From assembly GCA_944323725.1 (NCBI GenBank), contig CALUTP010000022.1, forward strand, positions 115,054-179,053: a stretch of 64,000 bases of DNA. The letters are read 5' to 3'. The first letter of the stretch is position 1. Each line of letters opens with the position of its first letter. Origin of the DNA: Candidatus Gastranaerophilales bacterium. Its GTDB lineage: Bacteria; Cyanobacteriota; Vampirovibrionia; Gastranaerophilales; Gastranaerophilaceae. Below the pieces are notes generated by a model that had not been told where the DNA came from, searched no databases, and saw only the letters and a program-made list of their open reading frames with translations. Of this stretch, positions 43,548-52,805 are shown one piece after another. Both the position numbers and the translations under genes were made by a program.

Positions 43548-44348
43548 TTAACCATCTAATGTATTTTGATTTTTATAAATAACCATCATAATTATAATAG
43601 CAATCAAAATCCAACAAACAGAAATTATTTGTGCAATCGGAATACTATAAAGATTAAGTGCACTATCAACCCTAATATACTCAGTAAAAATTCTAACTAG
43701 CGAATACAGAATTAGATATAGACAAAACGTAATTCCTGGTTTTGTTTTTGCAAACTTTTTCATAACAAAACATAAAATTATAAAAATAATTAAATCTAGA
43801 ATACTTTCATATAAAAAAGCTGGATGAAAAAAACTATAATCAGCATACTCAATAGGACGCCTTGCAATAGGGATATATAACTTCCAAGGTAAATTAGTAG
43901 GGAATCCAAAAGCTTCTGAGTTGAAAAAATTTCCCCATCTTCCAATTGCCTGAGCGACTGCAGTACCGCATACAAATGAATCCAAAAGATTCCATACTGG
44001 TAATTTGTATTTTTTAGCAAGTAAAATTAAGACAAGTATGCCAATAGTTACTCCTCCATGAATAGATAGTCCACCTTGTCTAATCAAAAGAATCTCATTT
44101 GGATGATTAAAATAATACACAGGATTAAGAAGACAATAATAAAGCCTGGCACCAAGAATACCTGCAATAATCACGTATGCCGAAAAATCCCAAATAAGAT
44201 CATAGTCTTTATCTGGATTATATTTCTTAAAAAACAGAAAAGAAAGGTAAACCCCTACAAGACAAGCAATTGCAAGTATTAACCCATAAAAATATACGGG
44301 AAAATTAAAAACTCTAAATAAAATATCTCCAGGAGATTGAAATACCAT
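43548..44348 (-). CDS. lgt: Prolipoprotein diacylglyceryl transferase
   Basis: Transfers diacylglycerol from phosphatidylglycerol to the lipobox Cys of lipoproteins, in the inner membrane. LSIHGGVTIGIL, the Lgt signature GRWGNFFNSEAFG, HPAFLYES and the C-terminal RIFTEYIR are present in a seven-helix, 266-aa protein. It starts two bases after the stop of a lipoprotein gene, a probable substrate, and is cotranscribed with it. Confidence 0.96.
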   Translation of the reverse strand: MVFQSPGDILFRVFNFPVYFYGLILAIACLVGVYLSFLFFKKYNPDKDYDLIWDFSAYVIIAGILGARLYYCLLNPVYYFNHPNEILLIRQGGLSIHGGVTIGILVLILLAKKYKLPVWNLLDSFVCGTAVAQAIGRWGNFFNSEAFGFPTNLPWKLYIPIARRPIEYADYSFFHPAFLYESILDLIIFIILCFVMKKFAKTKPGITFCLYLILYSLVRIFTEYIRVDSALNLYSIPIAQIISVCWILIAIIIMMVIYKNQNTLDG

Positions 44349-44350
44349 AA

Positions 44351-44959
44351 CTACTCTTTAATAGCCGGAGCCTTTTCAGCACTATTATTAATAGAATTTG
44401 ATTTAAGTTTTAAATCTGCTATTCTTGTTTGAACTTCTTGAGCATCTTTGGCCTCTGGAGATTTTTTCAGATAAACTCCATAGTTATTAACAGCTTCTTC
44501 AATTAATTGTTTTGCTGCTTCTGACGATTTTTGAGAAATATCAGTGAGCTTATCTTGCTCATCTAAAGATTTTTCAGCTGACTTTTGGATATTACCATCC
44601 TCTGCAACAAAATATATTCCTGAAATTATATCAGTTGCAAGATTTTCTTGAGTTACTGCAATAGAATAGTAAGTATCAGGAAAATCCGGTTTTAAATTAA
44701 TAGCCTTTTGGTAAGCCTCTAAAGCTTTAATATAATCTTCATCTTTAGTATAAGCTACAGCTAGGTTATAATGTGTCTCAAAGATAGAATCATCTAAATC
44801 TACACTTGATTTTAAGCGTTCTATAGCCTCTTTATAATTACCTTCTTCCATAAAAGTCATTGCTTTATTATTCAATTCTTGAACAGCAAAATTATTTATA
44901 CAAGCCGTAGTTATAACAGAAACACCAAGAATACTTAATAATAGTAGTGCTTTTTTCAT
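44351..44959 (-). CDS. TPR lipoprotein
   Basis: A 202-aa envelope protein. Signal peptide with lipobox ITTAC, modified Cys at 20. Residues 28-100 form about two tetratricopeptide repeats (YKEAIERLKSSVDLDD, YIKALEAYQKAINLKPD). The rest is a long charged helix ending in Lys/Glu. A protein-docking role on the periplasmic or outer leaflet is likely. Directly upstream of lgt, which makes its lipid anchor. Confidence 0.87.
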   Translation of the reverse strand: MKKALLLLSILGVSVITTACINNFAVQELNNKAMTFMEEGNYKEAIERLKSSVDLDDSIFETHYNLAVAYTKDEDYIKALEAYQKAINLKPDFPDTYYSIAVTQENLATDIISGIYFVAEDGNIQKSAEKSLDEQDKLTDISQKSSEAAKQLIEEAVNNYGVYLKKSPEAKDAQEVQTRIADLKLKSNSINNSAEKAPAIKE

Positions 44960-45102
44960 AAACTCATCCCTCTTTTTAAAACATATTTTTTTGTTATTAT
45001 AAAATAATAATAAAAATTTGGCAAATTTTCAAGTTTAGGTTAGAATAAACATAGTAAACATAGAAAAATGGTTATGTGTTAATATCAAAAAAGGAGAAAA
45101 GC

Positions 45103-45384
45103 ATGTCAGAAGATAAAGTAGTAAAATTAGGTGCAAAAAGAAACAATCATCATAAAGAGGACAAGACTTCTGATAATGCAGATAACCCAAATGATGAAGT
45201 AGTATATTGCAGCTTTTGCAAACGTCCTAACACACAAGTATTAAAAATGGTACAAGGTCCAGGAGTAAATATCTGTTCAGAATGTGCAATGATTGCTGTA
45301 CAATATTTAATTTTGAATGATAGGATGCCTTCAGCAGAAGCTCAACAAATTCTTGATGCATTTTGGGGGAAAGCTAGAAGATAA
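45103..45384 (+). CDS. Stand-alone ClpX-type zinc-finger protein
   Basis: A 93-aa protein. The N-terminal 30 residues are charged and probably disordered. Then YCSFCKRPNTQVLKMVQGPG and VNICSECAMIAVQYL reproduce the ClpX zinc-binding domain, with Cys 36, 39, 58 and 61. In ClpX this domain dimerises and binds substrates and adaptors; here no AAA+ domain follows. AAGGAG fixes the ATG at 45103 rather than an upstream start. It overlaps the next gene by TAATG and heads a long operon. Confidence 0.85.
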   Translation: MSEDKVVKLGAKRNNHHKEDKTSDNADNPNDEVVYCSFCKRPNTQVLKMVQGPGVNICSECAMIAVQYLILNDRMPSAEAQQILDAFWGKARR

Positions 45385-47003
45385 TGACTAATAATCAGCA
45401 GATAAAAGTGCTTAATCCATTTGAAATAAAAGCAGAGTTGCTTAGAATTATTTCATCCTGCTCAAATTCTTTTGACGAAGACATCTCAAATTGTGATTTT
45501 TCATTGCTGGATTCTCAAACTAACAAAAAAATTATAGAAAAATTATTATTTAAAGAACTTATCAATATTAAAAAGGGCAGTGAAAAAGTAATTCGATTTT
45601 TGCTGGAAAGATATGTAGAACGTGAAGAATTAATCAATCAACTCTGGGCTATTTTAAAAAATAATATGGCATCAAGCGAAGTAAAAATAATCGTACTAAG
45701 CTTTTTAAGAGATTTAGAAACTGATTGGAAATATGAAGATTACAGCGAATATACAGAAGATATTAACATTATTGATGAAGATACAAAACAACTATTAAAT
45801 ACAGCAATAGTTAACCCAGAAGTTCAAATTGATTTTCTTGACTTTTTAAATGCAGTAAATGATAAAGATAAAATTCTTTTAATAAAATCACTTGCAGATG
45901 ATTATACTCAAGACGCACTTGCGAATATATTAGTACCTGTATTTCTATCACAGCCAAACTCTGAGATAGGGAAAGAAGCTATTAATATTTTAGGGAATTC
46001 TAAATCACAACTAGCTTATCACGCATTAAATACAGCTTATGATTTTGTTAGCGATGATATAAAACCACTTATAAAAAAGAATCTATCAATCTTAAAAATT
46101 TCAGGAATAAGAGAAGACAATTCTCAAGAATTTTATAAAAAACTTCTTGCTGCATCAAGCCCGTACAGATGTTGTATCACATATCCTGATGGACATGGAA
46201 ATCAAGCTTTAATATTTTCGAGAACTAACAAAGAAAAAAGAGTTCAGTTTGTTGCAATAGTAATGAATGATTACAATGGAATCCGTGACTGCTTCGGATT
46301 TAATGATATTTCTGAATTTGAATGCGATAAGATAATTGAAAGATTTTATAAGGGTGAAAAATCATTAAACATATCCCCAAAAGCATTAAAAACAATCCTT
46401 TTACACGCAGAAGATTTCTCAAAGAAAAGAGGGGACAATTGGATTTTACCATATGAATATGTATGTTGGAAAAACCTCCTTGCAGATATTGAATATGAAT
46501 CTGAGGATTTTAAAACAATATTATCAAATAAATATACAGCCCATAAACTTAATGAAAAGAGTTTTGCGCAAATAATTAATAATGATTTTATGGAACACTG
46601 GTTCCTAGATAGCGAATATAGCACAGAATTTGAAGCATTCATTGATAAAATGAACAGTCTATTAAAAACAGAAATAAATAATATAAATTTTGATACTCTT
46701 GTTAATGAAAACGTAGATAATATATTCTATAAAGAAGAAAAACACACTTGGAAAGAACGCTTACTCATATCAGCTTATTTAAAAATGCTTGATAAAAAAG
46801 ATTCCGAAGCACAATTTATATACAGTCTATACTTTGATGAATATTATGTTGAAGAATTTTACAAAAATATTCTAAAAAAAAGCATATATGAATACTATTT
46901 TTCACTCAAATTCAATACAGAAGAAAACCAAAACAAATTCACACTAGATGAACTTGATGTCATTATTTCAAAAATAGAAGAAAAGTGGGTGGAAAATGTA
47001 TAA
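45384..47003 (+). CDS. Large helical (HEAT-like) protein of unknown function
   Basis: A 539-aa soluble protein with no recognised catalytic motif. The first half consists of repeated helix pairs (KVIRFLLERYVEREELINQL, EVKIIVLSFLRDLETD, EIGKEAINILGNSKSQLAYH), HEAT-like. The second half has SSPYRCCITYPDGHGNQALI and a mixed fold ending in charged helices. It is coupled to the zinc-finger gene by TAATG and overlaps ruvX by eight bases, so it is made with both. A scaffold role is a guess. Confidence 0.7.
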   Translation: MTNNQQIKVLNPFEIKAELLRIISSCSNSFDEDISNCDFSLLDSQTNKKIIEKLLFKELINIKKGSEKVIRFLLERYVEREELINQLWAILKNNMASSEVKIIVLSFLRDLETDWKYEDYSEYTEDINIIDEDTKQLLNTAIVNPEVQIDFLDFLNAVNDKDKILLIKSLADDYTQDALANILVPVFLSQPNSEIGKEAINILGNSKSQLAYHALNTAYDFVSDDIKPLIKKNLSILKISGIREDNSQEFYKKLLAASSPYRCCITYPDGHGNQALIFSRTNKEKRVQFVAIVMNDYNGIRDCFGFNDISEFECDKIIERFYKGEKSLNISPKALKTILLHAEDFSKKRGDNWILPYEYVCWKNLLADIEYESEDFKTILSNKYTAHKLNEKSFAQIINNDFMEHWFLDSEYSTEFEAFIDKMNSLLKTEINNINFDTLVNENVDNIFYKEEKHTWKERLLISAYLKMLDKKDSEAQFIYSLYFDEYYVEEFYKNILKKSIYEYYFSLKFNTEENQNKFTLDELDVIISKIEEKWVENV

Positions 47004-47397
47004 GATTATGGCACTTGATATAGGTACAAAACGAATTGGAATTGCTATAAGTGATTATCTTTTAATGCTCGCAAACGGACATTCATATATTTCACGAATT
47101 CCAGAAGATAAAGCAATCGACACAATTTATAAAATAGCAAAAGAAAATAATGTAAAAAAAATTGTCATCGGAGTTCCGCTTAACATGGATGGGACAAAAG
47201 GCGCACAAGCACAAGACTGCATAGACTTTGCTAAAAGACTCACTCAATATGAAATATTATTTGAAGATGAAAGATTAACGTCAGAAACCGCAGAAGAAAA
47301 TTTAAGAAATAAAAAAATTAACTTCAAAAAAGACAAAGGTTTAGTTGATATTGAGAGTGCTTGTATTATACTGGAACAGTACCTATCAAGAAAATAA
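46996..47397 (+). CDS. ruvX: Putative Holliday junction resolvase/pre-16S rRNA nuclease YqgF
   Basis: RNase H-fold nuclease of 133 aa. MALDIGTKRIGIAISD holds the first catalytic Asp, KIVIGVPLNMDGTKGAQA the middle motif and FEDERLTSETAEE the second acidic site, followed by DIESACIILEQYL. In E. coli it matures the 16S rRNA 5' end. Starts inside the preceding gene (eight-base overlap). The following DUF1292 gene reproduces the order seen in Firmicutes. Confidence 0.93.
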   Translation: MYKIMALDIGTKRIGIAISDYLLMLANGHSYISRIPEDKAIDTIYKIAKENNVKKIVIGVPLNMDGTKGAQAQDCIDFAKRLTQYEILFEDERLTSETAEENLRNKKINFKKDKGLVDIESACIILEQYLSRK

Positions 47398-47434
47398 TTT
47401 GATAAAAACAATAAAAATAGAAATGAGGCGTAAA

Positions 47435-47710
47435 ATGGAAAAAGACGAAAAACAGCTTATTGAAACAGTAGATGAAGACGGTAAAGTAATTACATTTGAA
47501 TTATTCGACATCGTAGAAGTCGATGAACAAGAATACGCACTTCTACTTCCAGCAGATAAAGAAGGAGAAAGTGAAGATGATGAGTTAATTCTTATGAGAT
47601 TAACAAAAGATGGGGAAGATTACCTATTTGAAACTATTGATAATGATGATGAATTCAATAAAGTAGCAGAATACGTTGAAAATATGGATGAAGAAGACGA
47701 GGAAGAATAA
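47435..47710 (+). CDS. DUF1292 (YrzB-like) acidic protein
   Basis: A 91-aa very acidic protein. ETVDEDGKVITFELFDIVEV and YALLLPADKEGE match the DUF1292 core; the C-terminus is a Glu/Asp run. An upstream frame extension overlaps ruvX, but GAGG lies just before the ATG at 47435, so the shorter form is used. Function unknown; the family commonly neighbours ruvX. The next gene begins directly at its stop codon. Confidence 0.85.
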   Translation: MEKDEKQLIETVDEDGKVITFELFDIVEVDEQEYALLLPADKEGESEDDELILMRLTKDGEDYLFETIDNDDEFNKVAEYVENMDEEDEEE

Positions 47711-49066
47711 TTGTTTGAAAAGTTTACTGAAAAAGCAATAAATGTAGTGGCAGAAGCACAAAAAATCGCACAAGAGATGAATTCTGAATATATTTTATCA
47801 GAGCATCTGCTTCTTGCACTTGTAAAAGAAGCAAAGGGAATACCTTTAAAAATTTTTAAAAACTACAATATAACATATGAACTTTTACTTGATGAAATTT
47901 CTATACAAATAGATATTACAAAAGCCAAAAGTGCTAATATTATACCAAATTTTAGCCACCATTTAAAAAACATTTTAAAAAATACCCTTGATATAGCTAA
48001 TAAATCAGGGAATCCATCTATACTATACGAACACCTATTTCTTGCAGTAATTAATGATAAAAATTCAAACAATGTAAAAACATTAGAAAAATTAGGTTTT
48101 GATATATACGCTTCAAGAAGCTTACTTCAAAAACTGGTTCAAAAGAAAGTAAAAAAGCTGTATCATCCAGAAATAGATGATAATAAAGAAACAGAACCTA
48201 ATAGATCTCAAGAAACTGATGCATTATTTGATAGTGCAGAATCTACAGAAGTATTTGAACGAGCAGTAGCAAAACTTTATGCATCGAATTATGAAATACT
48301 TGGAACTGAACAAATTGTATCGTCGATTCTTGAAGACACAGACTGTGAACTTACAAAGATTTTAGCCAAAAATGGAGTTACTGGAAAGCTTTTTGATGAG
48401 AAATTAAAAAATATCCAATCAAGACAAGCTGAATATGAAGGAAGACAAATTATTTTTACACCTAACGCCTTTACTATTATGAATTCAGCACTTCAAACAG
48501 CAAAAGAGCTTGGTTCATCAGTTGTACTACCAGAACATATTATACTTGGAGTCTTGAAAACCAAAAAGGGACTTGCATATGAAATTTTTAAAGAATTAAG
48601 AATATCTGATGATGATTTAGCGCATAGTATTATAAAACCGATAGAAAAGCAAATGCCACAAACTCTTACTATTTTGCGTCTAGCAAAAGAAGAAGCTCGA
48701 AGACTGGGTAGAAATGTTGTAGGCACAGAAATGTTTCTTCTTGGAATTATTGGCGAAGCTACAGGGATTGGGGCACAGGTACTTGCAGAATTAGAAATTA
48801 ACATAAAAGATGCAAGAAAAGTAGTAGAAGACCTAATTGGATTTGGTAACGAATATTATGAAAAAGAAATAGTATTTACCAAAAGAGCAAAAAGAGTGCT
48901 AGAAGCAGCATGGGAACTTGCAAAAAAAGAACGTAAATCCAGAATAGAATCTTCTCACATGCTTTTAGCACTTACCACTGAGCCAACAAGTATTGCAATG
49001 AAGGCTCTTGAACAATTAGGGGTTGATGCAGTTGAAATACGAGAAGGTATCAAAAAATTTAAATAA
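47711..49066 (+). CDS. Protein of six Clp-N repeats without ATPase domain
   Basis: A 451-aa protein. The start MFEKFTEKAINVVAEAQKIA matches the ClpC/ClpA N-domain, and the unit recurs about six times (near 1-65, 75-140, 155-225, 235-305, 310-375 and 382-451), each with the (S/T)EH-LL or GTE-LL core, such as LSEHLLLALVKE, YEHLFLAVIND, LPEHIILGVLK, GTEMFLLGIIGE and SSHMLLALTTE. In Clp unfoldases this domain receives substrates and adaptors. No Walker motif exists. The start is TTG with GAGGAAG upstream. Same operon as the ClpX-type zinc finger. Confidence 0.85.
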   Translation: MFEKFTEKAINVVAEAQKIAQEMNSEYILSEHLLLALVKEAKGIPLKIFKNYNITYELLLDEISIQIDITKAKSANIIPNFSHHLKNILKNTLDIANKSGNPSILYEHLFLAVINDKNSNNVKTLEKLGFDIYASRSLLQKLVQKKVKKLYHPEIDDNKETEPNRSQETDALFDSAESTEVFERAVAKLYASNYEILGTEQIVSSILEDTDCELTKILAKNGVTGKLFDEKLKNIQSRQAEYEGRQIIFTPNAFTIMNSALQTAKELGSSVVLPEHIILGVLKTKKGLAYEIFKELRISDDDLAHSIIKPIEKQMPQTLTILRLAKEEARRLGRNVVGTEMFLLGIIGEATGIGAQVLAELEINIKDARKVVEDLIGFGNEYYEKEIVFTKRAKRVLEAAWELAKKERKSRIESSHMLLALTTEPTSIAMKALEQLGVDAVEIREGIKKFK

Positions 49067-50382
49067 TGAGCAGTATTATTGAAACTGTTAATTTATTCCT
49101 AAAAAAATATGGAATTACATCTTCCGGAGCAAAAATTTTACTAGGTTTTTCCGGAGGATATGATTCTTTATGTCTGCTTCATATTTTAAAAGAACTAAAA
49201 ATACCAGTCATAGCAATACATTTAAATCACAATTGGCGTGGAGAAGAAAGTAAAAAAGATGAGAATTTTTGCAAAGATTATTGCAAAAAAAATAACATTG
49301 AATTTTACTCAAAAACTCTTTCTGATAAAATAGCTAAAACCGAAACAGCAGCAAGAGAAGCTAGATATGAATTTTTTGAGGAATGTGCTCAAAAATACAA
49401 TAGTAAATATTTTCTAACAGCCCATAATGCTGATGATAATGCTGAAACAGTTTTATATAGAATAATAAAAGGCACCGGAATTTCTGGACTTTCAGCGATT
49501 CAAGAAAAAAGGGGGATATTTTACAGGCCCTTAATTTCTGTATATAGAAGCGAAATCGAACAATATTGCAGTGAGAATAACTTAACACCAAATATTGATA
49601 GTTCAAATTCAAACATTAAATATAAAAGAAATCTAATCAGACAAAAAATTCTCCCAAAATGCGAAATTATTAATCAAAATTGTAAAGAAGCAATTAATTC
49701 TTTGTCTGCAATAGCTCAAGAAGAAAATGAACTTATAAAAGAATATATAAAAATACAAAAAGAAAAAATAGGGAATTCTACAAAAGAATTCATAAAAGCC
49801 TCTGATGCGGTACAAAATAGGATTATTTATGAAATATTTTTAAAAAATCACATAGACTATGATAGAACTTCTATTTTAAGGATTAAAGACTTTATAAAAA
49901 CGAATTCTAACTCCAAATCTGGGAAAAAATGCAGTATTACGAAAAATGTTTTTATGTTTGCTAATGAGCAATACTTTGAAATCCTAACTCAAAATACACC
50001 CGACAAATTTGAAATTTCTATCACAAAAGAAGGGACATATGAGGTAGCTGGATATGTTTTTTCTATTAATAAATGTTCAAATACTCCACTTAAATATCCA
50101 GAAGACAAAGACTTAACTGCATATGTAGAACTTTCAGAGATAAATTTTCAACTGAGAAATAGAAAAGCTGGAGATATTATTCATCCACTTGGAATACTGG
50201 GAACACAAAAATTAAAAAAATACCTTACTAATAAAAAAATTCCAAAACACATAAAAGATGAAATGCTTTTTTTATGCAAAGGGAATGAAGTTCTATGGGC
50301 AATAGGTATCGGAATAAGTAATTCCATAAAAGTTGAAACCAAACCGACACATGTGTTAAAATTAGCAAAAAAGGAAGGTTAG
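49066..50382 (+). CDS. tilS: tRNA(Ile)-lysidine synthetase
   Basis: Modifies C34 of tRNA-Ile(CAU) to lysidine. The PP-loop SGGYDS (29-34) binds ATP, then HLNHNWRGEESKKDE and AHNADDNAETVLYRIIKGTG are classic TilS motifs, with a C-terminal domain containing FQLRNRKAGDIIHPLG. 438 aa is normal. Its ATG overlaps the Clp-N gene stop (TAATG). tilS followed by hpt is an arrangement also known from Firmicutes. Confidence 0.95.
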   Translation: MSSIIETVNLFLKKYGITSSGAKILLGFSGGYDSLCLLHILKELKIPVIAIHLNHNWRGEESKKDENFCKDYCKKNNIEFYSKTLSDKIAKTETAAREARYEFFEECAQKYNSKYFLTAHNADDNAETVLYRIIKGTGISGLSAIQEKRGIFYRPLISVYRSEIEQYCSENNLTPNIDSSNSNIKYKRNLIRQKILPKCEIINQNCKEAINSLSAIAQEENELIKEYIKIQKEKIGNSTKEFIKASDAVQNRIIYEIFLKNHIDYDRTSILRIKDFIKTNSNSKSGKKCSITKNVFMFANEQYFEILTQNTPDKFEISITKEGTYEVAGYVFSINKCSNTPLKYPEDKDLTAYVELSEINFQLRNRKAGDIIHPLGILGTQKLKKYLTNKKIPKHIKDEMLFLCKGNEVLWAIGIGISNSIKVETKPTHVLKLAKKEG

Positions 50383-50384
50383 AA

Positions 50385-50918
50385 ATGTTAGATATAAAAC
50401 TGGAAGACATAAAGACTTTATTTACTGAAGAACAGCTTCAATCAAAAATAAAAGAACTAGCAGAAGAATTAAATAAACTTTATTCAGGAGAGGAAGTCTA
50501 TGCAATTTGTGTACTTAAAGGAGCAGTTATGTTCGCTATGGATCTAGTAAAATCACTTGATATGCCTTTAAAAATTGAATTTATACGTCTTTCCAGTTAT
50601 GGTACTGGGAGAAATACCACTGGTAAAGTTAATGCTGTGGATATTTCTTTACCAGATCTAAATGATAAAAATGTTCTCATAATTGAAGATATCATTGACA
50701 CTGGCTTAACTGCAAAATTTTTGATGGATTTTATTGCTTGTAATTTTAAGACAAAATCTACCAAATTTTGTTCACTACTTGATAAGAAAATTTCAAGAAA
50801 GACTGAAATAGAACCTGATTACTACGGATTTCATGTTGATGATAAATTTGTAGTAGGATATGGCCTTGATTATGAAGGTTATTATAGAAACCTAAAATTC
50901 ATAGGCTATGTGGAGTGA
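50385..50918 (+). CDS. hpt: Hypoxanthine phosphoribosyltransferase
   Basis: Purine salvage enzyme forming IMP/GMP from hypoxanthine/guanine and PRPP. The PRPP motif VLIIEDIIDTGLTAKFL is near residue 105, preceded by CVLKGAVMFAMDL and the flexible-loop RLSSYGTG. 177 aa is standard. AAGGAAGG precedes the ATG, two bases after the tilS stop. Confidence 0.95.
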   Translation: MLDIKLEDIKTLFTEEQLQSKIKELAEELNKLYSGEEVYAICVLKGAVMFAMDLVKSLDMPLKIEFIRLSSYGTGRNTTGKVNAVDISLPDLNDKNVLIIEDIIDTGLTAKFLMDFIACNFKTKSTKFCSLLDKKISRKTEIEPDYYGFHVDDKFVVGYGLDYEGYYRNLKFIGYVE

Positions 50919-50921
50919 CAA

Positions 50922-52040
50922 TTGGGGAAAAACAATTATTTTCAAAATGCAATAATTAATATTGCAGAATTTTATAGACAAAACTACAATGAAAATAATG
51001 CAGAAGAAATCTTATTTAATACATTAAATAAGATTATTCCATTTAGCAAAGGTATTATATATTTACAGAGCAACGACAAAACTGAAATAAAATATCAATA
51101 TGGTAATATAATTGGAAAAGAAATTATTCAAGAAGAATTAAGCATTAATGGCTGCAAATTTGGATATATTGAGCTTTCAAGGGAATCTAGTTTTTGCAAT
51201 GATGAAAAACTGACCCTTAAGACTTGTGCTTATATAATCGCCAACATAATAAAAGATATTGAGCTCTCTAAAATTGTAAAAAGTCAAGTAACTGTGCTAC
51301 AAAAAAGCATGGAAGATGCAAAAAAACAAAATAAAAAAATAATAGCAGCAGAAAAAGTGAAAAATAATTTTCTTTCAAATGTATCTCATGAACTAAGAAC
51401 TCCACTTAATTCTATTTTAGGATTTTCAGAACTACTTCAAGCACAATTTATTGGAAAGCTGAATAAAAAACAAATGGAATACATTTCTGATATCCGCATT
51501 GCAAGTCTGCATTTGCTCGGAATGATTAATGAAATTTTAGACATGTCTAAAATTGAAGCAAATGCAATGAAAATTAATTTAACAGAATTTAAACTTATAC
51601 AAAATACAGAAGAAGTTATAAACATTCTCAAACCATTATATCAAAAGAAAAATATCACACTTTTTATTGATATACCTCAAAATATAACAATAAAAAGTGA
51701 TTATCAAAAAATTCAACAAATCCTGTTTAATATTATAAATAATGCGATAAAATTTACCCCTGAAAATGGTGAAATTAAAATTATTGCAAAAAATATTTTA
51801 AATAATTTAACAATCAAAATAATTGATAATGGAATAGGTATAGAAAAAAAATATCTAAAAAGAATATTCAAAAAATTTATGCAAGTCAATATAGGACAAG
51901 TAAAAGAAAACTCAACAGGACTTGGACTCACAATAACTAAAGAATTAGTGAAACTACTTAATGGTGAAATTGATGTAGAAAGTGAGTTAAATAAAGGCTC
52001 CACATTCATAATTAAACTTAAAAATATTGTAATTTTATAA
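50922..52040 (+). CDS. Sensor histidine kinase with GAF-like N-terminus
   Basis: A 372-aa soluble kinase without membrane helices. Residues 1-115 resemble a GAF sensor; a coiled linker (QVTVLQKSMEDAKKQNKKI) leads to the HisKA domain with SHELRTPLNS (phospho-His156). The ATPase domain has the N box NIINNAIKFTPENG, G1 DNGIGI, F box and G2 STGLGLTI. No response regulator is adjacent, so it is an orphan here. The start is TTG, three bases after hpt, with GGAG upstream. Confidence 0.9.
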   Translation: MGKNNYFQNAIINIAEFYRQNYNENNAEEILFNTLNKIIPFSKGIIYLQSNDKTEIKYQYGNIIGKEIIQEELSINGCKFGYIELSRESSFCNDEKLTLKTCAYIIANIIKDIELSKIVKSQVTVLQKSMEDAKKQNKKIIAAEKVKNNFLSNVSHELRTPLNSILGFSELLQAQFIGKLNKKQMEYISDIRIASLHLLGMINEILDMSKIEANAMKINLTEFKLIQNTEEVINILKPLYQKKNITLFIDIPQNITIKSDYQKIQQILFNIINNAIKFTPENGEIKIIAKNILNNLTIKIIDNGIGIEKKYLKRIFKKFMQVNIGQVKENSTGLGLTITKELVKLLNGEIDVESELNKGSTFIIKLKNIVIL

Positions 52041-52085
52041 AAGAAATGTTAAAATACAAATATATGATATTTGGAGGAATCAAGA

Positions 52086-52802
52086 GTGGCATCTATTAAA
52101 GACGCATATCAAAGTACTATAGGAGAGAGTTTTACAGGACTAAAATTAATTTTATGGTCTATTCCATTATTCTGGTTTAGAGAACTAATTATGGCTGATA
52201 AACCGAATTTGGCATTAATTTCAACATTAGGCGTCGCTTTTTTAATATTCATTTATGGATTTTTAATTGAAATTTCTTATAATACAATTGCAAAAAATCC
52301 AGAAATAGTACCAGGTGCAAATTTTTTATCAATGGGATTCAATGGATTTTTAGGAATAATTGCTACAGGAATATATATAGCTATTTGCTATTTTGGTGCG
52401 AATTTCGCCTGTAGATTTGTAAAAACTGGAGAGGCAGCACTAGATATGACAATAGAAATAATGATATGGTTTTTATTTCTAGGCTTTGCCTTTGCCGGAT
52501 ATATTATTTTCATAAGAAGACTAAATGTATTTGAAGCCTATAATCCTGTAAAATTTATAAAAGCCTACCCAGAAGCATTTTTAAGCGGAGCATATTTAAT
52601 AGTAAAATTGGTACTTATAAATGCTTTAGTAGTAGGTTTTATAAGCTACCTGTTTTGGTTGTTTTTAGGTTTTGATAATTATTTAATAAAATTTATTTGG
52701 TGCATAACAATTATGTATAACCTTACAATATCTGCTAATTATCTAGCTCAGCTTAGCGAAGAAATTTTCGCTTTTGAAGAAAGACTGAATGAGAAAAATT
52801 AA
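52086..52802 (+). CDS. Six-helix membrane protein of unknown function
   Basis: A 238-aa protein with about six hydrophobic segments and short loops (SIKDAYQSTIGESFTGLKLI at the start, EEIFAFEERLNEKN at the end). The layout resembles DUF4013-type membrane proteins, but I cannot confirm this. The GTG at 52086 is preferred because GGAGGA lies seven bases upstream. It follows the kinase after 45 bases and converges with uvrB, three bases between stops. Confidence 0.7.
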   Translation: MASIKDAYQSTIGESFTGLKLILWSIPLFWFRELIMADKPNLALISTLGVAFLIFIYGFLIEISYNTIAKNPEIVPGANFLSMGFNGFLGIIATGIYIAICYFGANFACRFVKTGEAALDMTIEIMIWFLFLGFAFAGYIIFIRRLNVFEAYNPVKFIKAYPEAFLSGAYLIVKLVLINALVVGFISYLFWLFLGFDNYLIKFIWCITIMYNLTISANYLAQLSEEIFAFEERLNEKN

Positions 52803-52805
52803 TAT

